Notes: a model not told the origin generated them from the letters alone. DNA of 64,000 nucleotides from Alisma plantago-aquatica (GCA_963693085.1 OY856410.1:1330286804-1330350803); one strand, 5' to 3'. Positions 21,340 through 33,434 are shown, counted from the stretch's first letter. Translations and numbers: made by a program.

Positions 21340-21703
21340 ATAGGCGTCGGTTATTTACCGATAACCGTCAGCACAGACTTACAGCGTCGGTTTTTTGTTG
21401 AACACCGACGCCAAAAGTGTTCGCGCTACAGGAAATGGGAGTCATCTAGGATACTTTTCTGCGTCGGTTTTTTAGTATATAACCGACGCAGAAAGCGTCC
21501 TAGATGACGCCGTTTTCTGTGGCGCGAACCCTTTTGGCGTCGGTGTTTTATAATAAACCGAAGCCTTTATATTAAATAGGCGTCGGTTTTTTAACCGACG
21601 CTGAAGTGTCCAACCTTTTAGCGGCACCCACATAGGCATCGTTCAGAAACTGACGCCAAAGGGGGTTAAACAACCGACACTAAAAGGCACTTCTGTAGTA
21701 GTG
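21340..21703 (+). repeat. CACTA 3' subterminal repeats and terminal inverted repeat
   Basis: At least ten GCGTCGGTT/AACCGACGC elements occur, mostly as facing pairs, ending in TTCTGTAGTAGTG at 21703. They mirror the 5' side. Confidence 0.85.
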
Positions 21704-21717
21704 TGTTTGTCATCTTC

Positions 21718-21731
21718 AAAAAGGGGGAGAT
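21718..21731 (+). promoter_or_regulatory. copia-1 polypurine tract
   Basis: AAAAAGGGGGAGAT immediately precedes the 3' LTR start and is the expected plus-strand primer of a copia element. Confidence 0.85.
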
Positions 21732-23140
21732 TGTTGGCTAAATGGACATCTGTAAATCCCTTTGTTTTGATAATGACAACATTTCATTCTTGTTGATCTA
21801 ACGAGCTACTTGAGTGTTGCAGGAATAAAGTGGATGACAAAGCACTAGGGAATCTATATGCTTGAATAATTGTAAATGTCATGAAATGTAATCACTTGTA
21901 AACTTGTACAAATATATAATGTACAAGTACTTAGACTTCATGTAAATCAAGCGTTAGATCTTCCCTAGCTAAACACCACATTTAGATAGGTCATCCCCTT
22001 CAATAGTGTCACATATGCACACTCATACACACACTTAATGTCTTCATTTGAAACATTGAAATAGGGTCCATCTCGGTCGACAAAATCCTCGACCGAGACA
22101 CTCTCGGTCGACAGCCTTCTCGACCAAGAAAGACCCAAGTAGCCGTTAGACACAGCTGACAAGGTAGTTGGCAGTTGGAGATAAACGTTGCATACACTTG
22201 ATCCAGAGAGCCTGTCGGTCGACAATCTCTCGACCGAGTAGGAGTCTCGGTCGACCATTTCTCGACCGAGATGGTCTCTGACAGCAACTGCAGAATTAAT
22301 TCTTTAGCCGTTGCTAAAACAACAAACTTGTACCTAACAGCTAGTTAAGCACTTAGAAACCCCTAGAAAGTGTTTAGAACGTCCTTAAGCACTTGTAGGA
22401 CATTCCTATAAATAGGACATGCCTTAGGACACCTAGATATACTTGCTTTTTACAATTGAGCAATCTTTGAGCATACATTGACTTTGTGCAACCTGTTTGT
22501 GAGAAATTGAGCATGGTGACAATTGGCTACTTTCCCTCTTAGCTCAAATTTCGTGTCCTATAGGCTATCATCTCCTAATCCACAGCAATCACATTCCATA
22601 CACATTGGTTAGGAGATCTACACGCTTGATCCAAGCAAATCAAGCCTTGGGCTTCAAAGGATAAGTTGTAATTTCCATTTTCCTTTTTGTTCACTATTAT
22701 TGTTTGTACTCTCCTTGCTACTCCTAGGTTGGAGGCTGTGGGTTGGAGAGGTTGAAAGATCTTCTTGGTGAAGAAGGGGACCTTGAACTACTTCAAGAAG
22801 GCTGGTGCAATGGGAGGTTACTTCTAAGAGGAAGGCTACTTCAAGGGGGAGCTTGGAGTTACTTCAAGAAGGCTACCTCAAGTTGGTGCATCTACTTCAA
22901 GTGAAGGCTGTTCAAGGGGTGTAAAGAAAGTATTGTATTTTGTGTAAATCCTTGTGAAGGTAATAAAATTAATACTTTCAAAATCTCGGTTGGGTAAGCA
23001 ACCGGGTAGTGGACTGACAACTTTAGTATTTGCTAAAGTTGGAACCACTCTAAACACATGTCTCCTTCTTCCATTTTCAATTGTGGTTGTTTGAGTGAAA
23101 TAATTGTTAAAATTGTTTTAAAACTCTATTCACCCCCCCA
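21732..23140 (+). repeat. copia-1 3' LTR
   Basis: It starts TGTTGGCTAAATGG and is collinear with 10736-12158. The hairpin array lies at 22072-22270. It ends at a CACCCCCCCA run, about 18 bp short of the 5' LTR's end, and the following sequence does not repeat the 5' flank. Confidence 0.85.
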
Positions 23141-24808
23141 ATTCTAGTTGATGAGATAACATGCATCACTAATATGATGAGATAGGTCTGAGGACTTGAT
23201 GAGGGCTGAGTGCCTAGTGAGGTGCTATCCACTTGATGATGAGATGAGGGATTGTTATCCCAGGTGATGATGTAAGATGATGATGCCTTGAGAGGCAGTG
23301 GCTTCATGTGATGAGGGATTGAGATCCCAGGATAATGTGTTGGTGACAGTGATAATATAATTTAATGCTATGTATGTTTTACAACTTGGTTGCCTCAACA
23401 ATCCACTTAAAATATACTAATTAATTACAGTGGAACATATCATATAGTTTGCCCTGGCCATAGGTCCATCATCATCAGTAGCCGGTGATGCTGAAACAAG
23501 TTTTCGTGCAGGTTAACCTGGAAGCACATATTGTTGAATATGTGTGGTTTCTCCTAGCCGAAAATGAGGAGGATTAGAGTGCAACTTCGATTGTAGACTC
23601 CAGAGTGTGGTTTGAGGCCCGCGGCTCAATATGTTGGAGCATGGTGAATAGGCCCATGGCTCAAGATGTGTGATAAGAGAGCATGAATGTGTTCATGGAT
23701 CAGAGCACGGTGAACATGCCAGTGGCTCAATTTCACTAGCGTTGATACTTGTACGGAGGTGGGCTAGGCAGAGGGTAGCCTGACCCTGTGGCTGAGGCCA
23801 CTTACGCATGAGATTGCGGTCCTGCTTGTTTTGCACTCGTGCACTGACCACGAGGTGGTGAGGTCGTGGAGTCTGACACTTCCATACCTTTTATGGCACC
23901 GACTTGGAATTCACAACCGAAAGGTTGGATTTGAGCGGTACGACTCACTTCCTCAGGGCATAATAATATGTAACCCCGCCGAATAGTATTTATTGCTTAA
24001 GGCAAAACAAAGAACATTGGTTGAGGCCTTGCTTGTGTAGTTGATCTTGTTATACTTTGCAGTTACTTATACATTCTTTATCTTATGTAGTTAGATCTTA
24101 GAAATCTTATCTTGTCAATCATGTTCCATAAAGAAAATTAGGTTATATGCCTCCCGAATATCTTGGTAAGTTTGATAATATAGTAAGACTTGCTAAGTAT
24201 GATGCTCATATAATCTTCATATATCAGTTATCTGCTTTATCTTCTTTAACCTTCTGAGGTTTTATAGTTTCAGCGGGGAGTTATGTTTCACACTGGGACT
24301 GTTTGTCTCACCCCGTTGGTTTACAACCTTTTAAGGTGATCACTCTAGACGTGGTGGTGGTCGCGAGGTTGCGGCCGAGAAGTAAGAGGAAGAGCAGTAG
24401 GAGGAAAGAGATGGACTTTTTGATGTTTTGGTGGTTTTGTAGTAGAGTCCTAGAGTAATCCATGTACTCTCAGGTCCTCAGTGGTGTTTTGATGACGTTT
24501 CACAATGTTTAGCTGATGTAACTTTGTATATCCTGCTGCTGGGCTGATGTGGTCGTTATGTATGTCTAAACAGGTGATGAAGTCTGGTGCTGATAGGAAA
24601 ACTGGTTCCTTTAAGCTGTGGACATATATCAAGGCTTGTAATATTTATATAATAGGTTTCCTAGCAGGACCTGGATGTAATAGTTCTCTTTTATCTGTTT
24701 ACCGCAAATGATTTTAATTAACCTGTGTTTTCGGTAATATCTGGTTTATGGTGTTTCCGCACATTTTCGCGTGGCGTCTTACTGTCTGTGTGATGGCGGG
24801 ATGTCACA

Positions 24809-25474
24809 TCGCCCCCTTTGGTGTTTCTAGCAACCCTACCCTTATTTGTTTTAGACCAATCACAATATTCAGATGCAACCCTGATCATCCTAAACCATTT
24901 GATTACCCCTCCCACAATTTGCTCCCAAGATCAATGACAGAAAAATCATCTTTCTCCTTTATACAGTCCCAACATAAAGAATATCGACCACCACCTACCC
25001 CCTCCTTTGGCACCACCATCTCCGACCCTTTGATGCACAACTGTCACTCCTCTACCTATAAAGCACCTCCCCAAACTCCTCCCTCATTCTTTTTTGCCCT
25101 TCGTGAACGCTATACCCCCCTTATCATCTCCTTCCTTTCCCCACCTTTTCGGTGCCACTGGGAGATTTTTGGGGCTTTCACCCCTAAGCCTCTTTCGTCA
25201 CCAACCGACCCTGGCTCCAAGACTATCGCTCGTCTTTAATTTTGGGCAGCTACTTTTCTCATGATGGGTTGGCATTTATCCCTTCCCTCACTCACCGTCA
25301 GAGATGTATACCATCGTAGCATCGTGCAAGCACACAAGGAGGTACCTCTCCAGGATGAGTGGTAGTGACATTCAGATCTTCCTGGGTCCATAGTAAACTA
25401 TGAGTCAATGGTTGAGATGGCCCTCTATCACCCCCTCTTTTCTACATTGGGTGTTTTTTGGAGCGAATGTGGCC
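24809..25474. other. no recognisable gene
   Basis: A 163-codon open frame overlaps here (24748-25239) but shows no domain and crosses the presumed LTR edge. After removal of the gypsy element at 25480-41277 this stretch joins directly to 41283, so it belongs to the older target sequence. Confidence 0.4.
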
Positions 25475-25479
25475 TGCAT

Positions 25480-28400
25480 TGTAAAGACATAGTCTCTACT
25501 AAGTAATCATGGTAGATAAAATCATCAATAGTGTAGCAGATGAAGTTAAAACTTGACTTTATTCAAAATGTAGAAAGAGTACTTTGCAAAATTTCCCAAA
25601 AATGGGTATAACTTTATACATACAAGGATCAAGGTAGAGGAAGACTAAAACAACATCAAAGTGTCTCCAAACAAAAACAACTTCATATATTTAGGCAGCT
25701 AAGTCCATGCTAGATATTAACTCTCTCCTAATCCTTAGGAAGGTCCATCAACCTTCTGATGCACACTCTGATCCTAGCTTGGGTGGTTGGGATCACCCAG
25801 CAAGAGAGAGAAAAAGTATGTGTTATTCAAGAGAAATAGGACAATTAAATAATCCGAAGCATTTCAATATAAAAGATTCTCTACACTAAGAGATTTCAAA
25901 AGAAATGAGGCAAGCATATGAATAAGAGAGAGAAGACTACCATAATCAATCAACTAAATTAATCACTTAGCATGAATATATTAAGACACAAAGTCATATC
26001 AATGTAGGGTGAGGAACCTACCGGACCTACACCAAGAGGAGAGGGGAATTTACACATCCCAAACCTCAAAGTATATATAATGTGACAGGGGGACTAAAAC
26101 CCCAGTGCCTTGTAGGAGGACTAAAACCTCAGTGCCCTATGGGTGGTTTGTACTCATGTACACTACATTGTCATTTGGGCAAAAATACATCATGATAATA
26201 GTTCACTTGGCAGTAGCGAGAAATATAAACAAAGTTGCATCATAGAAAATGGGAATAAAACCCAACAAGTAATCCAATAAGTAAACCAACATTGGCAATT
26301 CAAGTAATATTCAAGTATTTCAATAAAGGAGCCAACATAGGCATTAGAAGAATCAAATAGATGGGCCACAATGGAAATAGAAACATTAAACATTAAAGAG
26401 ACAAATATAGGCATTAGATAATATCAAGGCTAGCACATATTGAAGGTAGGGTACCCAACTGAAGAGTAGGTTGATTGCACATATACATTCCACATTCATC
26501 ATTCTTTGATAAATAAGTTTCACAAATGAAATAGGCTTCACATACGAAATAGGCTTCACATACGAAATAGGCTTCACATACAAAATAGGCTTCACATATG
26601 AAATATACTTCACATACCTTAGATTTGATTCACAAACATAACTTTCATCAAGTTGATTGTATCACCATCCATATTTCCCTAGTTACAATTATTACCAAGT
26701 ATTAGAATGTGTTAAGCATAAAGATAAAAAGAAAAACCCATTTTTAAACCTTTTAGGAAAACCTTCGATTTGAGACCCAAACCATAGACCAAGACAATAC
26801 TTAGACTTTAGTGATTAGAAAAAACATATTTTATTTTGCAAATTGGACTTAAAATGAATTACTTATGCATTTTAGAACATTTAAATCATCAAAAGAGTAT
26901 CTTAGGAAAACTTCAAAAAATAATTTGGAATCAGGTTTCAAAAACCACAAAATTGGATTCTACTCAAAAAATCCTTTACAACAAGTATTTGTTTGCATTT
27001 TTCAAACATTCGAGCGATTTTCTACAAATTTATGAATTTCGGCCAGTAGAAAACGAGATAATTGCCACGTGGGCAAGCTGGTCAACGCCAAGGGGCGGAG
27101 GGCCGAAAGACCAAAAGGGCAGCAAAAAAAAGGGCAAACTAAAGAGCACGGAGGGGCAAAACCATAAAAACCACTCGAGCTTCTTCTACCTTCGGCCAAC
27201 GACATGGCCCTGAGGTCCCAACTTGCGAAGTTGGACAAATCCACAATTCTCAACCCAATTAAGCGTATAGGTACTCAAAACGTAGGGAATTGAACTACGA
27301 ACGTACATACGGGTTTAATTTTGCTTCTATTCACTCCTATATCTATGAAAAAGCTCCATAAGATTGGTAACATTTGGGTTTTGTGGTAGCTTTATGTTGT
27401 CACTTCGGGCAAATTAGTTGGAGGTAAAGCTTGCTTGTGGTATGATAGCGGTAGGAAGGGTGGTATTTATAGGTGAGGTGGTGTGTGGAAGCGAGGAGGT
27501 AGCGGAGTGGAGAAGTCACAGTCGGTGCATGGTGGTGTTCAGGATACAGTTCATGGGAGAGGATGAGCCGCAACACATTCGATTCGTCAGAGAAAAATGA
27601 AGCCAACGCAAGTTAAATATCACAAAGTGGTGGAGAGGAGAGGAAGAACGGACCGCAGGAGCTGGGGGGTGGTCTGTTCGGAAGGTTAGAGGTAGGATAC
27701 AACTTTTCGACTGTTGGATGCAGGCCTAGGCTCATATGAGCCATTGGATGCGCTCGCTGGGTAAAGGGGGGCGTGACAGTCTAAAAAATAACAGACTTTG
27801 GCTTAAAAGAGGTGTATAAATGACATTTTAATCAATGTAATGTCACACTTTATTAAGAACTTGTTTAATACATTTGGGGGGTCAAATGAGGTGCAAAACG
27901 CACCAAATTTTAACCACATTCTCAAATTGATGTATATAGAGATTCTATATAATTAGTTTCACATTTAACACATATCTTGGCCCTTAAATAAATCTTTGCC
28001 CATCAAAGTGTATATTAACACATTAAAATGGATGAGTTATATGAAAGGACTCCTTTTAATGAAACATGTGAGTAAATTTCGAGCTAACAAACACATGTTG
28101 ATTTTAATAATCAATTATCACTAAATTACTATCTTTTCATGAATTAAAATTATATTTGAGGAGAGAGAAACAATTAAGTGAATTATTCTCATTTATTAAG
28201 TCAAACACATATCATTACTCATATCTTATCCAAAAAGGCCACATTAACACTAATTTAACTTTATACACAAAGTATATATCATTAATGGACATACTGCATT
28301 ATTAACCCCCATTATCACATTAAGTGGGTTATTTGTGCAAACATCCCTCTATTTTAATAAATGGGGTAATTATACATTTCATCGTCAATGAGGCTCAAAT

Positions 28401-28560
28401 TGCACATGGAGGCTAGAAAGGATACAAAAGAAGTGAAATTTATGCAAAAGGTCCCAAAAGGACTAGAAAGAAACTAAAATCTTGAATGATGGGTAAATTG
28501 CAAAGAGAATCCTGAAATTGGGTAAATTGCAAAAAGGGCCTTGAAATTTAGTCTGTTACA
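25480..28560 (-). repeat. 3' LTR of the LARD-like gypsy element
   Basis: 3081 bp, TGTAAAGACAT at the left end and GTCTGTTACA at the right. An 18-bp minisatellite lies at 26519-26616. Open frames inside (26836-27213 and others) are not conserved in the partner LTR and are not genes. Confidence 0.85.
26519..26616. repeat. 18-bp minisatellite inside the LTR
   Basis: About five and a half tandem copies of a unit like TTCACATACGAAATAGGC. The partner LTR has a shorter, more diverged version at 39282-39361, so copy number changed after insertion. Confidence 0.85.
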
Positions 28561-29360
28561 ACACTCCACCCCTTAAAAAGGATTTCGTCCCCAAAATCAC
28601 AACAAGAGGAAAATGAGGGTGAGTGTGTAACATCCCAACCTTAAGAAACTAGGTGGGTACTTCAAAATCTCTACATATAAGCCAAGTCTACTAATGTTTC
28701 CACCATAACCTTTTTCCATAACATAACATAATTGATATTTTGGCTTCTAGCATAATCTCTAACATGACATTTAATCATATTCATTATTCTGCTACCTGTG
28801 TCACATTTTACTCACATTGTTGTCCAAATAATTATGTCTCAACATTATGTACAAGACATGTGTATTTCTCACATAAGGGTTTTAAGCACAATTAGGTTTT
28901 ACTAAATCATATCAACGTGCATTAGGTCAAAAACCTTAATAGCATGAATTCATTCTCCATTATGCTCATGAAACCATCATATAGAATTATCTCAGATTAT
29001 TATGCAAGAGCAGATAATGTTATCCAACAAATTATTAATCCTACAAGGTTCCAATAGTGTTACATTAATATCTAATATCTATATTACACATTGTCAACTC
29101 ACATTTTCATACTCATGTTAATGCCATCTATAACCATTTTCTTTTATTACACATCATAAGATGTATTATGCATATTTCAAATCCCATAAGCATATTCATG
29201 TGAATCCAATTATTCATTATCATATTTGAGTCACTAAATGCATTTTAGTGAATAAGATGAAACACATTAAACACTAATGAATTGATTCATATACTAATCA
29301 TGATAAGGTGATTAATGAGATGTATATTAGTGAACAAGGTGATATGCCTTACCTGTATTG
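28561..29360. other. gypsy LARD internal sequence, left part
   Basis: AT-rich with no coding signal. It begins with the polypurine tract (28561-28580, read on the minus strand) and is cut by copia-2 after ATAAC at 29361-29365. Confidence 0.6.
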
Positions 29361-29365
29361 ATAAC

Positions 29366-30776
29366 TGAAAACTACTAGAGGGGGGGGGTGAATAGAGTTT
29401 TATAGAAAATTTAACAATTTTGAACTCAAGCAACCACAAAGAAAAATATTGGACAAGGAGACACAAGGGTTTAGAGTGGTTCCTTCCTTAGCAAATACTA
29501 AGGTAGTCAGTCCACTACCCGGTTCCTTACCCAACCGGGATTTGAAAAGAAATTTATTTTATTACCTCTCAAGGAATTACATAAAATACAATCTCTTTTC
29601 CCTAAACCCTTCAAGCAGCCTTCACCTAGAAGTAATCGCCCAACTCGAAGCAGCCTTCCCTTGAAGTAGATGCACCAACTCCCGTTGCACCAGCCTTCTG
29701 AAGTAGCTTCCCGTGCGATAGCCTTCTTGAAGTAGCTTAAAGTCCCCTTCTCCTCCGAAAAGTCAACCCTCTCCAATCCGCAGCCTCCAACCCTAGGAGT
29801 AGCAAGGGGAGTACAAAGAATAAATAGGAACAAGAAAGAAATAGAGCAATTACAACTTATCCTTTAAGCCCGAGGCTTGATATGCCTAGATCAAGCGTAA
29901 GATCTCCTAGCCAAGTATGTGAACTTGTAATTGCTGTGGGTAGGAGAATCTAGCCTATAGGACACGAGATTGAGCTAAGGAGAATGTAGGCCAATGATCA
30001 CAGTGCTCAAATTGCTTGCAAAAGATTGCTCAAGTATGCTCAAGTGTATTCCCAAATGTAACAAGTAAGTTCTAGTGTCCTATGGCTTGTCCTATTTATA
30101 GGAATGGCCTAAGTATGCTTAAGGACGTTCTAGACAACTTCTAGGGGTTTCTAAGTGCTTAACTAGCCGTTAGGTACAAAGTTGTTGCTTTAACAACGGC
30201 TAATTAATTTATTCTGCAGTTGCTGCCAGAGACCATCTCGGTCGAGGAATGGTCGACCGAGACATCTACTCGGTCGAAGTTTTGTCGACCGACAGGCTCT
30301 CTGGATTAACGTTCATTTGCAACTGCCAACTACTTTGTCTGTTGTGTCTAACGGCTACTTTGGATCTTTCTCGGTCGAGAAGATGGTCGACCGAGAGTGT
30401 CTCGGTCGAGGAGTTTGTCGACCGAGAATGATCCAGTTTCAAGATTTCAATTTAAGCATTAATTATATGTGTGAGTGTGCAAAGGTGATCCTAATTAACT
30501 GGGATGACATGTCTAACTATGGTGTTTGGCTAAGGAAAAATCTAACGCTTGATTTACATGCAAATCTAAGTACTTGTACATTATACATTTGTACAAGTTT
30601 TACAATATTGATTACATTGCATGAAAATATAACTAAGTAAGCTCTTGGATTTTCCCTTGCTACTTTGTCATCCTGCTTAGTCCTGCACACTTAAGTAGCT
30701 TGTTAGATTAATAAGAATGAAATGTTTGTCATCATCGAAACAAAGGGATTTATCATAATATCCAATTTATCCAACA
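29366..30776 (-). repeat. copia-2 3' LTR
   Basis: 1411 bp; on the minus strand it starts TGTTGGATAAATTGG and ends CTCTAGTAGTTTTCA. Hairpin array at 30237-30426; TATAAATA on the minus strand at 30093-30100. The ORFs at 29449-29833 and 30249-30640 are chance frames. Confidence 0.9.
30237..30426 (-). repeat. four CGGTCGA hairpins in copia-2 3' LTR
   Basis: Four paired units of the CTCGGTCGA/TCGACCGAG family lie 137-326 bp upstream of the LTR TATA box on the minus strand, the same placement as in copia-1. Confidence 0.9.
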
Positions 30777-31921
30777 ATCTCCCCCTTTTTGAAGATGACA
30801 AACATTTCTTAAATATGAAATAAGGAAATATAAAGCATGTGAGTTTCATACCTGAAAGTTTTCCTTTTGTAGCCATTTATGTTTTGTAAGTGAGTGCTGG
30901 CCAAGATGTGATGAAACTCATTTATATTTTTGATTTTTATATTCTGTCTCCCCCTTTGTCATTTCAAAAAGATATCCAAGTTGAATGTTTTATTTTTCTT
31001 CTCCCCCTTAATATAATGCTCCCCCTTAATTAGAGATCCTATTAGAAACATGGATTTTTATCTAATTTATCCTCAATTTGTTTCTCAATCATTTGCAAAG
31101 GATGTTAAGCCTTGAAATGATATGAGATTCCTTTAAGCATATGATGAATGTATATTGATTTCTCATGTATCAAAGGATGTTAAGCCCTAGATTAAATGAG
31201 AATCCTCTAAGCTTAGAGTACATAGAAATGTCTCCATCCAAAAACAAGGGATGTTAAGCCCGATTTTGGGTAGAGAGTTCCTTCAAGTACAAGATACCAT
31301 TTTCAATAAATTCATAAATTTTTTATAATCAATGAAAAATTCCAGCTACACATGGTGGTTACAAAGTGTTTGTAAGCTTCTTCAATCAAATGGTCAAAGT
31401 TTGTTTTTATGATCTCCCCCTTAGATATCCAAAATAAAGACTTAAATGCTTTGCAATATGTTTGAAGATTGTCCATATGCATAAAAAAATATTCTGTTTC
31501 ACAAATGATGTTCAACATGCATCCTTAGTTTAAAATTATTTGATGAGCAATCATTTGCAGCAGAAATATTTCAGACTTGACAACAGAGACCTGCTCGGTC
31601 GACGATTTCTCGACCGACAGTGTTCTCGGTCGACTAATGACTCGACCGAGAATGTTTCTGGAGAACTGTTTGTCATAGATCATTATTAATATAGCCACAA
31701 GATTTTATTTATTTCTTCCTTTATTTTGTATGCTCTGCAATAATAGTCTTTATAATCCGTTTATTTACAAGATGTCTCATATGCGAAAAGATATCCATCC
31801 AAATCAACAAAAAAGGATAAACAATTTCATTAATAAGCATGAAAAGATTGACACATCATACAGAAGTAATCCATAACAATCATTCAAAGCACATCATTTA
31901 CAACTAATATTACTCCAACAC
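30777..31921 (-). other. copia-2 3' untranslated region
   Basis: No gene. The polypurine tract lies at 30781-30790 (AAAAAGGGGG on the minus strand), and further GGGGGAG-type tracts occur at about 30948, 31003, 31019 and 31411. A direct-repeat theme (AAGGATGTTAAGCC) recurs at about 31099, 31154 and 31247. A CGGTCGAC hairpin pair sits at 31594-31650. Confidence 0.65.
31594..31650 (-). repeat. hairpin pair downstream of the accessory ORF
   Basis: Two CTCGGTCGAC-type hairpins about 270 bp past the accessory ORF stop. With the arrays upstream they bracket the ORF. Copia-1 lacks this pair along with the ORF. Confidence 0.8.
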
Positions 31922-33301
31922 TTACTGGAAAGATTTAAGAATTACATCAACGTCCGGATCTTTCCCAATAAATGGTTCAGTTCCATAGTATTGGACCAAG
32001 GTTTGCCAATCTAGAGCTTTTGTCTTGGTTAAAGCATATGCTTCCAAGAATGTAGGAACTCGGTCAAATCGGAAATGAGCAACAATATCTTGCAATTGCA
32101 TAGATGAAAATTGAGTATGTGTTAGATCCATGGATGGTGGAGGTGGAGTTTGATAGTAGTTGTACGAAGGATTGTATGGATTGAGCATGCCTGGATTTAA
32201 AGAATATGGATATTCATCGGTTTGGTTTGGGGAAAGGGTTTGCATTCTTTGGTTTAAATATGTCATGGCATGATGATTGTAGTCTAATTGTCTACTAAGG
32301 TGATATTGGGAGCCAGCAATATAAGTAAGAGTATTTTGAATGGGGTCCTGTGGTAGGGTAGAAGGAGGAGGTGGTGGTATGTCTTGATGAGATGTTTCTC
32401 CTTCTACTCTAGCCCTTTTGTGACCAAAATCTATTCCCATTTTCTCTACGGTATTTTTACTTATCTTTTGTGGTCGACGCTCCCATGTATATCCCATATC
32501 CTCAATGTTTGTTTTAAGAAAATGTTGAGTAATTTGGCAAACGAAATCCGCATATGGTGGGTTGCCAGAAAACTCAATCATATTTTTAAGAATTATACGG
32601 ATGAAGTTTGTGGGAATGCGGCTTATGATGGCATAAATGAGGCACATACGGAATATTGGAACTTCAGATTTGTTGGCTCTAGGGTGAATATTTGTAGAAA
32701 CAATGAGATTTATAATCCTACAGGCTGGTTTGAGATTTATAGCGTAGTAGGTTCCCCTATCTTCATGACAAGTAGTGTTGGATTGAAAAATAGCTCTTTT
32801 TATGACACTAAGGCTAATGGTATGATCATCTTGGGAAAGTAGATTTAGTGGATTTCCAGTGGTGAGATCAAGGGAATCTTGATATTCATCTATGTCAATT
32901 TCTAGCATGTCAAGAATATCCCCTTCGGTGAACTTAAGGCTATGCCCATTGACCATGGTGTAGAAGAAAGTGGTTTCATTTTCAGTATGGGATATGAGAT
33001 TGGCATAAAATTCGTTGACTACCTTAGTGGAATGGAAAGGGAAAGAGGGATTGATGAAGTCCTTCAATTTTTGTACTTCAAAGAGATCTTCCAGATCGAC
33101 TATGTTGATGAAGTCCATGACTTCGACTGGTCGTCGTGGAAGAGGAGCTTTGGAGGAAAGCCGTAGATATCGATCACCAGCATCTCCATCGACGAAGGCG
33201 ATGTCGTTGATGATCGTCAGTGGCGGAGTGGCTTCCCGAGCTTCCCGTCCTTTCCTGCCGGCGACCTTCTTCTTCCCACGGGCAGTTGATGATGAGGCCA
33301 T
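31922..33301 (-). CDS. copia-2 accessory ORF, uncharacterised plant retroelement protein
   Basis: Intact 459-aa ORF in sense orientation. I take ATG 33301 as start because it begins a plausible protein (MASSSTARGKKK) about 145 bp after a TATA box; the frame is open further up, to 33496, but that part looks like leader. N-terminus basic (Lys/Arg run, residues 8-20), possibly a nuclear signal. Residues ~45-320 form a helical globular domain. Then a basic patch HKRARVEG, a Pro run (PPPPPS), a Gln/Leu/Tyr-rich helix and a Tyr/Pro/Asn-rich segment, ending in a short helical tail. It resembles PF20167-type accessory proteins of plant retroelements (from memory, unverified). Not integrase, RT or gag. 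The order of parts matches the decayed ORF at 2687-4273. Function unknown. Confidence 0.75.
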   Translation of the reverse strand: MASSSTARGKKKVAGRKGREAREATPPLTIINDIAFVDGDAGDRYLRLSSKAPLPRRPVEVMDFINIVDLEDLFEVQKLKDFINPSFPFHSTKVVNEFYANLISHTENETTFFYTMVNGHSLKFTEGDILDMLEIDIDEYQDSLDLTTGNPLNLLSQDDHTISLSVIKRAIFQSNTTCHEDRGTYYAINLKPACRIINLIVSTNIHPRANKSEVPIFRMCLIYAIISRIPTNFIRIILKNMIEFSGNPPYADFVCQITQHFLKTNIEDMGYTWERRPQKISKNTVEKMGIDFGHKRARVEGETSHQDIPPPPPSTLPQDPIQNTLTYIAGSQYHLSRQLDYNHHAMTYLNQRMQTLSPNQTDEYPYSLNPGMLNPYNPSYNYYQTPPPPSMDLTHTQFSSMQLQDIVAHFRFDRVPTFLEAYALTKTKALDWQTLVQYYGTEPFIGKDPDVDVILKSFQ

Positions 33302-33434
33302 TTGTGTTACTTTGAGTGTGGAGAAGAAGCAAGGAAGGTTTGAGAATGAGGATGCTAAAGAGTTGCACAAAAATGCACTAGAGAGGGACAAAGGAAGCAA
33401 GATTATGCAAGTGTGAGTAAGTGTCCCGTTTTTG

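Larger units (their letters stand above)
14144..21703 (+). mobile_element. complete CACTA (En/Spm-type) DNA transposon, 7560 bp
   Basis: The ends are perfect 13-bp inverted repeats, CACTACTACAGAA and TTCTGTAGTAGTG, flanked by the 3-bp target duplication TGT (14141-14143 and 21704-21706). Subterminal CGTCGGTT/AACCGACG repeats fill both ends. Inside are an intact TNP2 transposase, a second ORF with possible DNA-binding fold, a small two-exon ORF and two long hairpins. The uninterrupted site exists in copia-2 (about 30786-30820, minus strand) with one TGT, which proves the insertion point. The intact transposase, perfect ends and host LTR divergence suggest a young and possibly autonomous element. 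Confidence 0.95.
10736..23140 (+). mobile_element. copia-1: non-autonomous copia element interrupted by a CACTA transposon
   Basis: LTRs lie at 10736-12158 and 21732-23140. A tRNA-Met primer site follows the first and an AAAAGGGGGAGA polypurine tract precedes the second. Without the CACTA insertion the internal region is only about 2 kb and holds a truncated gag; there is no protease, integrase, RT or RNase H. By eye the LTRs differ at roughly 25 sites in 1.4 kb (just under 2%). The 3' LTR lacks the last ~18 bp and no target duplication is seen, so the right end has probably been rearranged. The LTRs are clearly related to those of copia-2. Confidence 0.85.
7928..24808 (-). repeat. probable gypsy LTR split by copia-1
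   Basis: With copia-1 (10736-23140) removed, about 4.5 kb remains with an LTR look: TGTAAGGACCC at the left, GGATGTCACA at the right and no coding sequence. Right of 24808 the minus strand reads AAAGGGGGCGA, a polypurine-like tract touching the LTR start. That would make this the 3' LTR of a minus-strand element whose body lies to the right. No target duplication is visible and the ends are weak inverted repeats, so this is tentative. The ORF at 8308-8976 and others inside show no domain. Low-complexity TTGAGAAGTGAG-type repeats lie at 9230-9500. Confidence 0.4.

Noticed and set aside
24748..25239. 163-codon frame as a possible host gene
   Set aside because: It crosses a likely LTR boundary, has no domain and low-complexity Pro/Ser/Phe content.
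29507..29833. 108-aa ORF conserved at 35847-36173
   Set aside because: The conservation only reflects the near-identical LTRs of copia-2.
32384..33416. Plus-strand ORFs of 74-152 aa opposite the accessory ORF
   Set aside because: Shadows of the minus-strand ORF without recognisable domains.
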